From positions 1,302,001 through 1,366,000 of the forward strand of contig NZ_CP016793.1 in NCBI RefSeq assembly GCF_001701025.1: a DNA stretch of 64,000 bases, in the 5' to 3' direction. Positions within the stretch are counted from its first letter, which is position 1, and each line of letters begins with the position of its first letter. A program made the position numbers and the translations under genes. The notes under the pieces are model-generated. The model saw only the letters and a list, made by a program, of their open reading frames with translations. It was not told where the DNA came from and did no database searches. The stretch is from Lentzea guizhouensis. GTDB lineage: Bacteria > Actinomycetota > Actinomycetes > Mycobacteriales > Pseudonocardiaceae. Below, in pieces: positions 38,121-46,843 of this stretch.

Positions 38121-39026
38121 ATGAAAGGCGACCGACTGCTGGCGGACTCGGCGATCACCGCGCTGGCACCGGTGATCTGGGGCAGCACGTACCTCGTCAC
38201 CACCCAGCTGCTGCCGCCGGACCGGCCGTTGCTGGCCGCGGTGGTGCGCGCGTTGCCGGCGGGGCTCATCCTGCTGCTGTTCGGGCGGGTGCTGCCGACC
38301 GGCGTGTGGTGGTGGCGCGCTCTGGTGCTGGGCACGTTGAACATCGGCGCGTTCTTCTTCCTGCTGTTCGTCGCGGCCTACAAGCTGCCGGGCGGTGTCG
38401 CGGCACTCGTCGGCTCCGTGCAGCCGATGGTCGTGCTGGTGCTCGCCGCGCTGCTGCTCGGCGACCGGGTGCGGCTGCCGCACCTGGTCGCCTGCCTGGC
38501 CGCGTCGGCCGGGGTGGCGTTGCTGGTGCTGAAGGCCACCGCCCAGCTCGACCTCGTCGGCGTGCTGGCGGCGTTGGGCGGTGCGGTCTGCATGGCCTCC
38601 GGCATCGTGCTGACCAAGCGGTGGCAACGACCGGCCGGGGTGAACGTGCTGCTGTTCACCGGCTGGCAGCTGACCGCGGGCGGGATCGTGCTGCTGCCGG
38701 CGCTGTTCCTGCTGGAGGGCCTGCCCCGGTCGATCACCGGGACGAACGTGCTCGGCTTCGGCTACCTCGTCGTGTTCGGGTCGCTCTTCGCGTACTCCGT
38801 CTGGTTCCGCGGCACCGACCGGGTGCCGGCGATCGGGCTGTCGTTCCTCGGCTTCTTCAGCCCGATCGTCGCCACCCTGCTCGGGCTGGTGTTCCTCGGT
38901 CAGACGTTGTCGCTGCTGCAACTGGCCGGCGCGCTGGTCCTGATCGGCTCGATCGTCCTGGTCCAGCTCACGCCGGCGAGACCGGCGGTGCTGCCGGAAC
39001 GCGAACTTCAGCGCACGACGTCGTAG
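38121..39026 (+). CDS. EamA-family exporter (MinT-like)
   Basis: A 301-residue DMT transporter with ten membrane segments in two EamA repeats (APVIWGSTYLVTTQLLP; ALVGSVQPMVVLVLAALLLGDRV; then GLSFLGFFSPIVATLLGLVFLGQ). As fifth gene of the operon it is the probable exporter of the C-nucleoside or pigment, in the position of MinT. ATG 38121 follows GGGGG; GTG 38103 would overlap the upstream stop and add six residues. Its end overlaps the convergent RibD-like gene. Confidence 0.9.
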   Translation: MKGDRLLADSAITALAPVIWGSTYLVTTQLLPPDRPLLAAVVRALPAGLILLLFGRVLPTGVWWWRALVLGTLNIGAFFFLLFVAAYKLPGGVAALVGSVQPMVVLVLAALLLGDRVRLPHLVACLAASAGVALLVLKATAQLDLVGVLAALGGAVCMASGIVLTKRWQRPAGVNVLLFTGWQLTAGGIVLLPALFLLEGLPRSITGTNVLGFGYLVVFGSLFAYSVWFRGTDRVPAIGLSFLGFFSPIVATLLGLVFLGQTLSLLQLAGALVLIGSIVLVQLTPARPAVLPERELQRTTS

Positions 39027-39580
39027 ACCAGCTTCTGGATGCCGTTGCCGTAGGACTCGCTCTCGACCAGCTTCAGCATCTGCTTGTCCTTGTCGGTCTG
39101 GCTGAACAGCCGCTTGCCCGCGCCGAGCAGCAGCGGGAACACCAGCAGGTGGTAGCGGTCGATCAGACCGGCGTCGGACAGGTTGCGGTTCAGCGTCGCG
39201 CTGCCGTGGATGGAGATCGGGCCGCCCTCGGTCTCCTTCAGCGCGGCCACGTCGTCGAGCGAGCGCAGGATCGTGATGTCGCCCCAGTTGTCGACGAGCT
39301 GGTCCTCCTTCAGCGTGCTGGAGACGACGAACTTCGGCATCGCGTTGTACTGCGGGAAGTAGTCGAGCGTCGGCCACACCGGCGAGAAGGCCTCGTAGCT
39401 GACCCGGCCCATCATCATGGCCGCGGCTTCCTCCTGCTCACGGCCCTTGATCTCGTAGGCGGCCTCGTCGAACTCGATGTCCTGGAAGGTCCAGCCGGAG
39501 CTGCGGTGGCCCGGCTCGCCGCCGGGGGCCTCGACGACGCCGTCGAGCGAGACGAACGCGGTGGCGATCAGGGTGCGCAT
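39008..39580 (-). CDS. RibD C-terminal/dihydrofolate-reductase-fold protein
   Basis: A 190-residue protein (ATAFVSLDGVVEAPGGEPG, MMMGRVSYEAFSPVW, ISIHGSATLNRNL, FPLLLGAGKRLF), a common actinomycete family called dihydrofolate reductase family protein. It likely binds NADPH; the substrate is unknown. ATG 39580 is preceded by AGGAGA. It is convergent with the exporter gene and probably not part of the minimycin-type operon. The 249 bases upstream (39581-39829) show nothing I can support. Confidence 0.88.
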   Translation of the reverse strand: MRTLIATAFVSLDGVVEAPGGEPGHRSSGWTFQDIEFDEAAYEIKGREQEEAAAMMMGRVSYEAFSPVWPTLDYFPQYNAMPKFVVSSTLKEDQLVDNWGDITILRSLDDVAALKETEGGPISIHGSATLNRNLSDAGLIDRYHLLVFPLLLGAGKRLFSQTDKDKQMLKLVESESYGNGIQKLVYDVVR

Positions 39581-39829
39581 CTGGGTTCTCCTCAGGTGGT
39601 CTGGTGTGCTCTCACCAGTGCGTCGAACGGGACTGGCCGGAATCGACACGCGCATCCTGCCCGATTTTCGCGACGGCGGCGCCGCGCACCCCACCGAGCG
39701 CGGCACCGCCCGCGTGATCGTCCACACCCGACTGGGCGAAGTTCACGACCGGTCAGGAATCGAGAAGCACCGGAGGGCCCCGCACTCCTAGCGTCTACCT
39801 CGGCAGACACCCCGACTGGGAGGTTCGAG

Positions 39830-40039
39830 ATGAGCAAGCGGATGCGCCGGTTCCACCGCCTCGTGAGCATGGTCTTCATGGCCACGGTCGTCTTCACGGC
39901 GGTCGCGCTGACCGTGGACGCCTCGGTGGTGTGGGTGTCCTACGTGCCCCTGCTGCCGCTGTTCGTGCTCATGGTCACCGGCATCACGATGTGGTTCCGC
40001 CCGAAGCGCCGGGCCGCGACGACCCAGGGCACGGCCTAG
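39830..40039 (+). CDS. Small two-helix membrane protein
   Basis: A 69-residue protein: basic N-terminus (MSKRMRRFHRLVS), two hydrophobic segments (MVFMATVVFTAVAL and VSYVPLLPLFVLMVTGITMWF) and a basic tail RPKRR. ATG 39830 follows GGAGG at about six bases, so it is probably translated. Function is unknown. Confidence 0.72.
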   Translation: MSKRMRRFHRLVSMVFMATVVFTAVALTVDASVVWVSYVPLLPLFVLMVTGITMWFRPKRRAATTQGTA

Positions 40040-40214
40040 CAGTACAGGCGGTTCTGCAGGTGTGTCAGGGTGGCGTCCAGCGCCACCCCCTACACCGCCG
40101 TTCGTGCTCCTCGGCGGTGAACCGCAGCCGCACAGCCTCGATGTGGTCCGCGTGACGGGCAACCTGACTGATCTCGACGGGTCCGAACGGTAGCAGCGCT
40201 ACCCTGCCTGTCAT
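40036..40214 (-). pseudogene. Possible short frameshifted gene
   Basis: Minus-strand ATG 40214 opens MTGRVALLPFGPVEISQVA, continuing to EEHERR with good codon bias, then loses the frame near 40090. A second frame carries ALDATLTHLQNRLYC to a stop at 40036. Together they look like one ~58-residue protein with a small indel. No ribosome site is seen and the start overlaps the divergent LRR gene start, so support is weak. Confidence 0.3.
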
Positions 40215-40821
40215 GGGGGAAATCGACGACAGGGGCGCCCGGCTGCGCCCGGACCGCCAGCTCCCCTCGGCGTCGAGCTGGCTGCACCTGCTGGAACTGG
40301 TCGAGGAAGCCGCCTCCGACGGGCGGACCGCCTTCCACCCGTTGCGCGAGCTGAGCCAGGACGAGCGGCGCGAGATCGTCACGCTGCCGCCGACCATCGC
40401 GAAGCTGACCCGCGTCGAGGTGCTGGACCTGCACGGCTCGAACCTCGTGCGCATCCCGCCGGAGATCGGGGCGATGACGAGCCTGCGCCGGTTCGACCCG
40501 TCCGACTCGCCGCGGCTGCACTGGTTCCCGTACGAGCTGACCCGCTGCACCCGGCTCACCGACCTCCGGGCCGACACCGCCGCCCTCTACGGTCCGCTTC
40601 CCGTGCTGCCGCCACCGACGGCCGGCCTGGCCGACCTCGACCCCGGCACGCACGGCACCGAGTACGTCCGCTCGTGCAGCGTGTGCGACGCCCCGGTGGT
40701 GGAGCTGCACCAGCGGTGGACCGTTCAGCCCGTCGCCGGAAACCCGGTGCCGCTGCTCGTGAACGCCTGCTCGGCCGGGTGCGCCGCCTCAGTCCCGGAC
40801 CAGGGCGAGCAGCTCCGGTGA
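40213..40821 (+). CDS. Leucine-rich-repeat protein with C-terminal Cys cluster
   Basis: A 202-residue protein. Residues ~60-110 have two to three short leucine-rich repeats (LPPTIAKLTRVEVLDLHGSN, RIPPEIGAMTSLRRFD). The C-terminus has SCSVCDAPVV and later CSAGC, a possible zinc ribbon. The role is unknown; LRRs suggest protein binding. ATG 40213 is tentative. The 3' end overlaps the convergent thioesterase gene by 33 bases. Confidence 0.75.
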   Translation: MGEIDDRGARLRPDRQLPSASSWLHLLELVEEAASDGRTAFHPLRELSQDERREIVTLPPTIAKLTRVEVLDLHGSNLVRIPPEIGAMTSLRRFDPSDSPRLHWFPYELTRCTRLTDLRADTAALYGPLPVLPPPTAGLADLDPGTHGTEYVRSCSVCDAPVVELHQRWTVQPVAGNPVPLLVNACSAGCAASVPDQGEQLR

Positions 40822-41385
40822 GTCGAGCAGGTCGGAGTGACCGCCGGGGAACTCTCGTCGCACGAACCCGCCCGTGGTCACTTCCGCCCACGCCGCAACA
40901 CCTTCCGCGGACGTCAGCGGGTCCGACTGCCCGTGCGCGGCCACGACCGGGCACCGCACCACCGGCCAGTCCTCCGCTCGAAACCCGCTGAGCAGCTTCA
41001 TGTCCTCCGCGGCGGTCTCGACGACCACGTCCCGCCACTCGCCCTCGACCAGCCCTGGCGACACCCGTCCCAGGTAGGCCTCGGTGTCCGAAATGGACTC
41101 TGGATCCACCGAATGCCGGGCAGGCGCAACGGCTCCGACCACCACGAGCCGCGCGACGTCCGGTAGCAACCCGGCCGTCGCGTATGCCACGTACGCGCCG
41201 AAGCTGTGCCCGACGAGCACCGGCCGTTCCCCGTCGACCTGCTCCGCGCACGCCTGCGCCAGCGACGCGAACGAGGAGGCCGCGGCACTCCGCCCGAACC
41301 GTCCCGGGTACTTGACCAGCCGTCCCGACCGCAGCAGTGTGCCGCAGTCGCTGCCGAACGACCCGGCACCGGGGAAGACGTACAC
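40789..41385 (-). CDS. Type II thioesterase
   Basis: A 198-residue alpha/beta hydrolase: VYVFPGAGSFGSD near the start, the nucleophile elbow GHSFGAYVAY, the acid in HGQSDPLT and the late GGHSD His. This is the layout of type II thioesterases that clear misprimed carrier proteins, though the N-terminus is short for the family. GTG 41385 begins one base after the amidotransferase stop, so it is the last gene of the five-gene operon 46656-40789. It should edit the adjacent free A-T protein. Confidence 0.88.
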   Translation of the reverse strand: MYVFPGAGSFGSDCGTLLRSGRLVKYPGRFGRSAAASSFASLAQACAEQVDGERPVLVGHSFGAYVAYATAGLLPDVARLVVVGAVAPARHSVDPESISDTEAYLGRVSPGLVEGEWRDVVVETAAEDMKLLSGFRAEDWPVVRCPVVAAHGQSDPLTSAEGVAAWAEVTTGGFVRREFPGGHSDLLDSPELLALVRD

Positions 41386-41386
41386 A

Positions 41387-43144
41387 TCAGACCCGCAACC
41401 CGAGCTCATCCACCACCATCGCGATGCTGATCGCACTCAACCGGAAGTCGAACTTGTCCGTGCCGGGAGCGACGGTCAGGCAACCGGGCACCAGCACCCC
41501 GCTGTCCGCCACCAGCTCCTCCCACCGCGCCCACGTCGCGCGGTCCACCACCGAGTCCAGGTCGTACGCGGTGAACCCGTGCTTGCCCCGGTCGAGCACC
41601 GAGTCGGGCACGATCCCGCGGTAGGCCGACTTCAGGCACGCCTTGCCCTCGAAGTCCGCCACCTTCTCCTCGTCCGGCACCCGCAGCGCCGCGTCGACGA
41701 CCGCGTTGCCGAGGAACGGGTACCGGCCCTCGACCGAGTTCCGCATCACCATCGCGTCGCCGTGGTCGCCGAGCAGGTGCCCGGACAGCTGCACGTACAC
41801 GTCCGCCACCGACCGCAGCTGCATCGGTGACAACGCCGCCACCTCGTCGTCGGTGAACGGGATCAGCCGCGAACGCCAGAACTCCGCACCCCGCAACGCT
41901 TCCTGCACGTCACCGGACAGGAACGCCGATCGCCGGGACCCGACCTTGTCCCAGTTCACCTCCCACGCGAAGTCCGCGCGGCCCCACGCCTCCAGGTTCT
42001 CCGCACGGCCAGGCCGCCGGCCACGACCCGCGCTGTCGAACGCGTAGGAGTCGTAACCGAAGAACAGCTCGTCGGCGCCCTCACCCGACACCACGCCCTT
42101 GATCCCGGCCGACCGCACCGCGTCCGCCAGCATCATCGCGGCGACGTTGTAGGTCTCCCGCTGCGGGAAACAGCAGTGCCGCACCATCTTCTCGAACAAC
42201 CCGGTGATGTCGGAGACCCGGCACGGGATCTGCTCGTGCTTCGTCTCGGCCAGCGCCGCGACCTCGCGCTGGAACCTGCCCTCGTCCAGCGACGGGTCGT
42301 CGAACACGACCGAGAACGTCCTCATCGGACGGTCAACGAGCGACGACGCCTCCATCACGATCGCCGTCGAGTCGAAGCCGCCGCTGAGGTACGCGCCGAT
42401 CTCCACGTCCGCGTGCAGCCGTGCCGACACCGACTCCCGCAACGCCGACCGCAGCTCGTCGGCGGACACCTGCGAAGCCGAGAAGTCCCCGTAACGCCAG
42501 TACCGCACGGTTTCCACGCCGTCGGCCGAGATCCGCACCGCACAACCCGGCGGCACCGCGAACACGCCTCGCACCAACGTGCGCGGCGCGACGACGTTGC
42601 CGAGCGAGAAGTACTGGTCGACCGCGGTCACGTCGACCTGCCAAGCACTGCCGGCGCACTGCACCAGCGGTTTGAGCTCCGAGCAGAAGTGCACGGAGGA
42701 GCCCACCGCCGTGTAGTACAGCGGGCAGACGCCGAACCGGTCACGGGCCAGGTACAGCGCGTTCTCGGCCCGGTCGAACACCACGGACGCGAACTGCCCG
42801 TCGACCTCCGCCAGCCCCGCGATCCCCTGCGCGGCAACGAGGTCCGGGATCACGGCGACGTCGACGCCGTTGGCCGGGTCGGTGCCGAGCCGCGCTTTCA
42901 ACGCGGGCGCGTTGTAGATCTCGCCGTTCGTCATCGCCACGAACCGGCCGCCGCGGTCCTCGGCCGGCTGCCAGCCGTCGGCCAGGCCGGTCATCCCGAG
43001 CCTGCCCAGCTTCACCGCCAGCACCGGCGTGTTCAGCGAGTAGGTCTCGTCCGGCCCGCGGTGCACGAGCCGGGTGTGCATGGCCGCCGCGACACCGCGG
43101 TCGACGGTGCCGTCGGGGGCGAAGGTTCCGCAGACGCCGCACAT
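41387..43144 (-). CDS. Asparagine-synthetase-like glutamine amidotransferase
   Basis: A 585-residue class II amidotransferase. N-terminal Ntn glutaminase with Cys2 in MCGVCG, RLVHRGPDE, GEIYNAP; C-terminal ATP-PPi synthetase with LSGGFDSTAIV, SGEGADELFFGYD and KHGFTAYDL. Family members amidate Asp, carrier-bound acids, or close lactams. With both active sites kept it probably transfers glutamine ammonia to an acid made in this locus. ATG 43144 places Cys right after Met; GTG 43147 is one codon earlier. It overlaps the NRPS stop and abuts the thioesterase gene. Confidence 0.9.
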   Translation of the reverse strand: MCGVCGTFAPDGTVDRGVAAAMHTRLVHRGPDETYSLNTPVLAVKLGRLGMTGLADGWQPAEDRGGRFVAMTNGEIYNAPALKARLGTDPANGVDVAVIPDLVAAQGIAGLAEVDGQFASVVFDRAENALYLARDRFGVCPLYYTAVGSSVHFCSELKPLVQCAGSAWQVDVTAVDQYFSLGNVVAPRTLVRGVFAVPPGCAVRISADGVETVRYWRYGDFSASQVSADELRSALRESVSARLHADVEIGAYLSGGFDSTAIVMEASSLVDRPMRTFSVVFDDPSLDEGRFQREVAALAETKHEQIPCRVSDITGLFEKMVRHCCFPQRETYNVAAMMLADAVRSAGIKGVVSGEGADELFFGYDSYAFDSAGRGRRPGRAENLEAWGRADFAWEVNWDKVGSRRSAFLSGDVQEALRGAEFWRSRLIPFTDDEVAALSPMQLRSVADVYVQLSGHLLGDHGDAMVMRNSVEGRYPFLGNAVVDAALRVPDEEKVADFEGKACLKSAYRGIVPDSVLDRGKHGFTAYDLDSVVDRATWARWEELVADSGVLVPGCLTVAPGTDKFDFRLSAISIAMVVDELGLRV

Positions 43145-44772
43145 CACGAGCTCCGCGAACGCAGTGTGGTGGTCAGCGACCTCAGGTTCTCCGCGCGCAG
43201 CACGTCCCGCACGCCCGCGTCCATCCAGCCGAGCTTGCGCAGCTCCCCGACCAGCACCACGGTCGAGGCCGAGTCGCCGCCGATGTCGAAGAAGTTGTCG
43301 TTCAGCGACGCGTCGGACACGCCGGTGAGCTGCCGGGCCAGGGCGAGGACCCGGTCCTCCGGCGAGTCGGACACCGCTTCGGTGTGCCGGGAGGCGCGCA
43401 GGGCGTCCCGGTCGACCTTGCCGTTCGGCGTGTACGGCATCTGCGGGATGCGGGTGACCACCGACGGCACCTTGTACGGGTCGAGCACCGACTCCAGGTG
43501 CGCGCGCACGGCCCGTTCGTCCGCTGTGCCGACGAAGTAGCAGACCAGCGCGTCGGCGATCTCCGAACCGTCGTGCGACTCCGCTGTCACGACCGCCTCG
43601 ACCACGCTGGCGAACCGGCAGGCCGCGGCCTCGATCTCGCCGGGGTCGAGCCGGTAGCCGCGGACCTTCAGCTGGCGGTCCGCGCGTTCCACGAAGTGCA
43701 GCTGCCCGTCGCGCTGCTCGACCACGTCACCGGTGCGGTAGGAGCCCCCGAACCGTTGCACGCCATCGGCTGTCAGGTACCCGATGGCCACGCTCCGGCC
43801 CGTGATCACCAGCTCGCCGCGGGAGTCGGGGTCACCGGGACGCGGCACGATCTCGTACCCGCAGTCGCCGACGACGTCGCCCAGCGGCACGGAGCCGGTG
43901 TGCACGGCCGGGTCGAGCACGTCGCTGAGCAGGTTGCAGACGGTGGTCTCGGTCAGCCCGTAGGCGTTGTGGAACGCGGCCACCACCGACCACTTCCCGA
44001 CCAGCACCGGACGGCACGCGCCACCACCGTTCACCACGTGCCGCAACGCCATCGAGCCCGTCGGTTCGGTGGCGGTCAGCGCGAACGGCGTGGTCTTCAG
44101 GTGCGTGATCTTCAGGTCCTCCAGCGTGGCCTGCAGCACCGGGCCGGGTGCCAGCCGTTCCTCGTCGACCACCACCAGGCAGGCGCCCGAGGTCAGCGTC
44201 CAGAGGATCTCGGTGACGCAGCCGTCGAACGTCAGCCGCGCGAACTGCAGCGTGCGGGAGTCCGGGGTGAGCTCCAGGCGCCGCACGTGGTCGGCGATCA
44301 TGCGCGCCAGCGGGTCCACCGCGACCAGCACGCACTTCGGTTCGCCGGTCGAGCCCGAGGTGTGGATCGCGTACGCGACCCCGTCGGCCTCGACCGCCCG
44401 CTTCTCGCCGGCGACCTCGACCAGCTCACCGCCTCTGGCCAGCCAGGAGACGCCGAGCGCGGCGACCTTCACCGCGTTCGACGTGCTGTCCCGCGGGTCG
44501 AGCACCACGAACGGCCGTCCTGAGGTCAGCGCCGCGGCCATGGCGACGATCGTCGAGGCGCTGCGGGCGGCCTCGATCCCGACGAACTCACCTGGTGCGG
44601 TGCGTTCCTCCAGCCGCGCGGCGAACGCGGCGACCCGTGCGCCGAGCTCGCGGTAGGTGATCGTCCCGGTGGCGGTCTCGACGGCACTGCGGTCGGCGTG
44701 CTCGGTGACGGCCCGCCTGATCGCGTCCACAATGGACATCTGGTCTGCCAACACGCCTGTCGCCCCCTTCAC
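43144..44772 (-). CDS. Free-standing NRPS adenylation-thiolation didomain
   Basis: A 542-residue protein with A3 HTSGSTGEPK, A4/A5 motifs FDGCVTEILW and AYGLTETTV, A7 YRTGDVV, A8 RGYRLDPGEIEAA and A10 PNGKVDR, then a carrier domain FFDIGGDSAST with the phosphopantetheine Ser. The Asp of FDG that binds the alpha-amino group is kept, so an alpha-amino acid substrate is likely, but the specificity code was not decoded. No condensation or terminal thioesterase domain is present. GTG 44772 overlaps the FAH stop; ATG 44739 is an alternative. Confidence 0.9.
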   Translation of the reverse strand: MKGATGVLADQMSIVDAIRRAVTEHADRSAVETATGTITYRELGARVAAFAARLEERTAPGEFVGIEAARSASTIVAMAAALTSGRPFVVLDPRDSTSNAVKVAALGVSWLARGGELVEVAGEKRAVEADGVAYAIHTSGSTGEPKCVLVAVDPLARMIADHVRRLELTPDSRTLQFARLTFDGCVTEILWTLTSGACLVVVDEERLAPGPVLQATLEDLKITHLKTTPFALTATEPTGSMALRHVVNGGGACRPVLVGKWSVVAAFHNAYGLTETTVCNLLSDVLDPAVHTGSVPLGDVVGDCGYEIVPRPGDPDSRGELVITGRSVAIGYLTADGVQRFGGSYRTGDVVEQRDGQLHFVERADRQLKVRGYRLDPGEIEAAACRFASVVEAVVTAESHDGSEIADALVCYFVGTADERAVRAHLESVLDPYKVPSVVTRIPQMPYTPNGKVDRDALRASRHTEAVSDSPEDRVLALARQLTGVSDASLNDNFFDIGGDSASTVVLVGELRKLGWMDAGVRDVLRAENLRSLTTTLRSRSS

Positions 44773-45605
44773 GGTGCCTGGTCAACGGTGTGCGCGAGCG
44801 TGCCGACGCCCTCCACCACGGCGTGGACCGAGTCGCCCGCGGAGATCACGGCGGCGCCCGGGGTGCCCGTGCAGATGACCGTTCCCGGTGCGATGGTGCG
44901 GCCGGCGGTGAAGTACTCCACCAGGTAGCCGAGGTCGTAGAGCATGTCGGAAACGGGAGCCGACGCGATGACCTCACCGTTGCGCACGGTCGAAACCTGA
45001 ATTGTGTCGAAGTCGGAGATTTCGTCGACCGTCACCAGCTGCGGGCCGACACTGCAGAACGTGTCGAATCCCTTCGCCCACGGGATGTACCGCGGATTCT
45101 CCCGAATCACGTCCTCCGCGGTCATGTCGAGAACGGCCGTCACGCCGGCGACAACGGAAAGCCATTCGTCGCGCGACACGTTCTTGCATTCCCGGCCGAT
45201 GACGAGCCCGAGCTCGGCCTCCGCGGTGACGCGTTCGCTCTGCCGCGGCAGCTCGATCACCCCGCCGTTGCCGATCAGCGCGCCGTCCGGGCGCAGGTAG
45301 GAGCCGGGGCCGGACTTGGGCTGCTCGGTCAGCAGGTCCTGCGAGTGCTTGCGGTAGTTGAGGCCGGCGCCCCACACCGGGCCCTGCGCGACCGTCGCCG
45401 CGTCGCCGAGGTCCAGCTCGACGCCCTGTCCCGCGAGGCTTCTGACCTGCTCTTCCAGCTCGCCGCGCCGATCGTCGGCGACGAGGTCCACCAGCCTCAC
45501 CGCGTCGGCGTAGCCGGGGATGAGCGCCAGCGGCACCCACCGCCCGTCGTCGAGGCTCGCGTACACCTTGTGGCTGATCCCCGTGGAGAACCGCGCCAGC
45601 TTCAC
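44769..45605 (-). CDS. Fumarylacetoacetate hydrolase-fold enzyme
   Basis: A 278-residue protein with a short N-terminal domain and an FAH catalytic domain: GLNYRKHSQD, metal ligands in TAEAELGLVIG, DMTAEDV, AKGFDTFCSVGP and CTGTPGAAVI. Family chemistry includes C-C hydrolysis of acylpyruvates, 2-keto-4-pentenoate hydration and oxaloacetate decarboxylation. Next to an aldolase-like enzyme, a hydratase/dehydratase or retro-Claisen step on a 2-oxo acid is likely. GTG 45605 is preceded by GGGGGGAG, 13 bases after the aldolase-like stop. Confidence 0.9.
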   Translation of the reverse strand: MKLARFSTGISHKVYASLDDGRWVPLALIPGYADAVRLVDLVADDRRGELEEQVRSLAGQGVELDLGDAATVAQGPVWGAGLNYRKHSQDLLTEQPKSGPGSYLRPDGALIGNGGVIELPRQSERVTAEAELGLVIGRECKNVSRDEWLSVVAGVTAVLDMTAEDVIRENPRYIPWAKGFDTFCSVGPQLVTVDEISDFDTIQVSTVRNGEVIASAPVSDMLYDLGYLVEYFTAGRTIAPGTVICTGTPGAAVISAGDSVHAVVEGVGTLAHTVDQAP

Positions 45606-45618
45606 CGCGTCTCCCCCC

Positions 45619-46656
45619 TCAGGCCCGTGCGCCGACGGTCGCGGGCACGGCCAGCAGCTCGGCGGCCGCCCTGATGTCGGCGCCGTCGACACTGCGCGTG
45701 GCCAGGTCGGCGGCCTTCTCCATGACCGACGCCGGGTCCAGCCGGTGCTGCGCGCACAGGTCCTCGACCAGCTGGTAGTAGTTCGAGTGCACGCCCAGCA
45801 CACCGCCGAGGACCTGCATGTTCCGGTTGTCGGGCAGCACCTCGAGGTGCTCGCGGCAGAACTCGGCCATGCGGGAGAGCTCGCGGTAGTCGTAGCGGTC
45901 CTCACCCTTGACCGCGAGGATCCCGGCGAGCGACTCGGTCTCGGCGTTGCCGGAACCGCGGCCGAAGCCGTGCAGCGTGCCGTCGACGATCGACGCCCCC
46001 GCCGTGAGCGCCGCGATGCTGTTGGCGTTGGCGAGCCCCAGGTTGTTGTGGCCGTGGAAGCCGACGACCGGGAACGAGCGCAGCACGACGCTGACGTAGC
46101 GGTGCACGTCGCTGGGCATCATCGAGCCGTAGGAGTCGACGACGTAGACGCCAGCGACCTCCCGCGGCACGTCCTTGAGCAGCTCGGGAAGCGCCTGGTA
46201 GGGCGTGGAGCTGGACTTCATCAGGTTGAGGTAGACCTGCCCGCAGATCTCGGTGGCGCGGCGCAGGTAGCCGAGGTTGGCCTCGATCTTCTCGGCCTCC
46301 ATGCCGACGCGGACGAACGTCATGCCCGCCGCGACCAGCTCGGACATGGTCTCCAGGCGGCTGAACGACGGCTGCGCGAACGCGCCCCACGTCGAGGACC
46401 GCAGGTGGGTGGCGGCCAGCTCGCACCAGCGGTGCAGCGGGATGCTGCCCGGCCGGTTGCCCGCCCGTTCCGCCTCGTAGCCCACTCCGTGCGCGATCTC
46501 GATCTTTTCGATCGGGGTGGCGTCCAGGCGGCGCATCAGCTCGACGACGAAATTCTCGTCGAACTGGAAATCGACGGCGTAGGAACCGTCGCGCAACGTC
46601 GTGTCGAGAATCTCGCTGGTCAACGGCAGCAGAAGTGGGTCGTATTCGGCAGTCAT
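45619..46656 (-). CDS. DRE-TIM metallolyase (HMGL-like, 4-hydroxy-2-oxovalerate aldolase-related)
   Basis: A 345-residue TIM barrel. LDTTLRDGSYAVDFQFD holds the Arg-Asp pair; the metal-binding HGHNNLGLANANS follows near residue 200 and GFGRGSGNAETE after it. In DmpG/BphI the residue two after RDG is the catalytic His; here it is Tyr, as in a separate uncharacterised subgroup. It likely makes or breaks a C-C bond next to a 2-oxo acid such as pyruvate. ATG 46656 has GGGA upstream; ATG 46662 and TTG 46668 are alternatives. It is the first gene of the operon. Confidence 0.88.
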   Translation of the reverse strand: MTAEYDPLLLPLTSEILDTTLRDGSYAVDFQFDENFVVELMRRLDATPIEKIEIAHGVGYEAERAGNRPGSIPLHRWCELAATHLRSSTWGAFAQPSFSRLETMSELVAAGMTFVRVGMEAEKIEANLGYLRRATEICGQVYLNLMKSSSTPYQALPELLKDVPREVAGVYVVDSYGSMMPSDVHRYVSVVLRSFPVVGFHGHNNLGLANANSIAALTAGASIVDGTLHGFGRGSGNAETESLAGILAVKGEDRYDYRELSRMAEFCREHLEVLPDNRNMQVLGGVLGVHSNYYQLVEDLCAQHRLDPASVMEKAADLATRSVDGADIRAAAELLAVPATVGARA

Positions 46657-46758
46657 GTCCATTCCCAAATTCGGTCGGGTGATGACAAATGCCTAGCACG
46701 CGTTATCGCGGAGTCGCAACGAATAGCGCTCGTTCCATCTTTTCCCGGTCCCGCCCGT

Positions 46759-46789
46759 GTCCTGTCGCCAGGACGCCGGTTGCACCGGC
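46759..46789. promoter_or_regulatory. Two abutting palindromes in the divergent promoter of the second NRPS locus
   Basis: GTCCTG-TCGC-CAGGAC (46759-46774) is followed with one shared junction by GCCGGT-TGC-ACCGGC (46775-46789), within the 187-base gap between the aldolase-like gene and the divergent SDR gene. LmbU of the lincomycin cluster was reported to bind a GC-rich palindrome, so the local LmbU homologue is a candidate ligand; this is inference. Confidence 0.5.
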
Positions 46790-46843
46790 CGGAGTGCACT
46801 GCTATCCAATTCAGCAGTTGCCGATTCGTGGTTGGGGGACTTC

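Noticed and set aside
41387..43144. Beta-lactam synthetase
   Set aside because: The fold is shared, but nothing in the locus (no carboxyethylarginine-type or clavulanate/carbapenem partner) supports beta-lactam formation, and the glutaminase Cys is intact.
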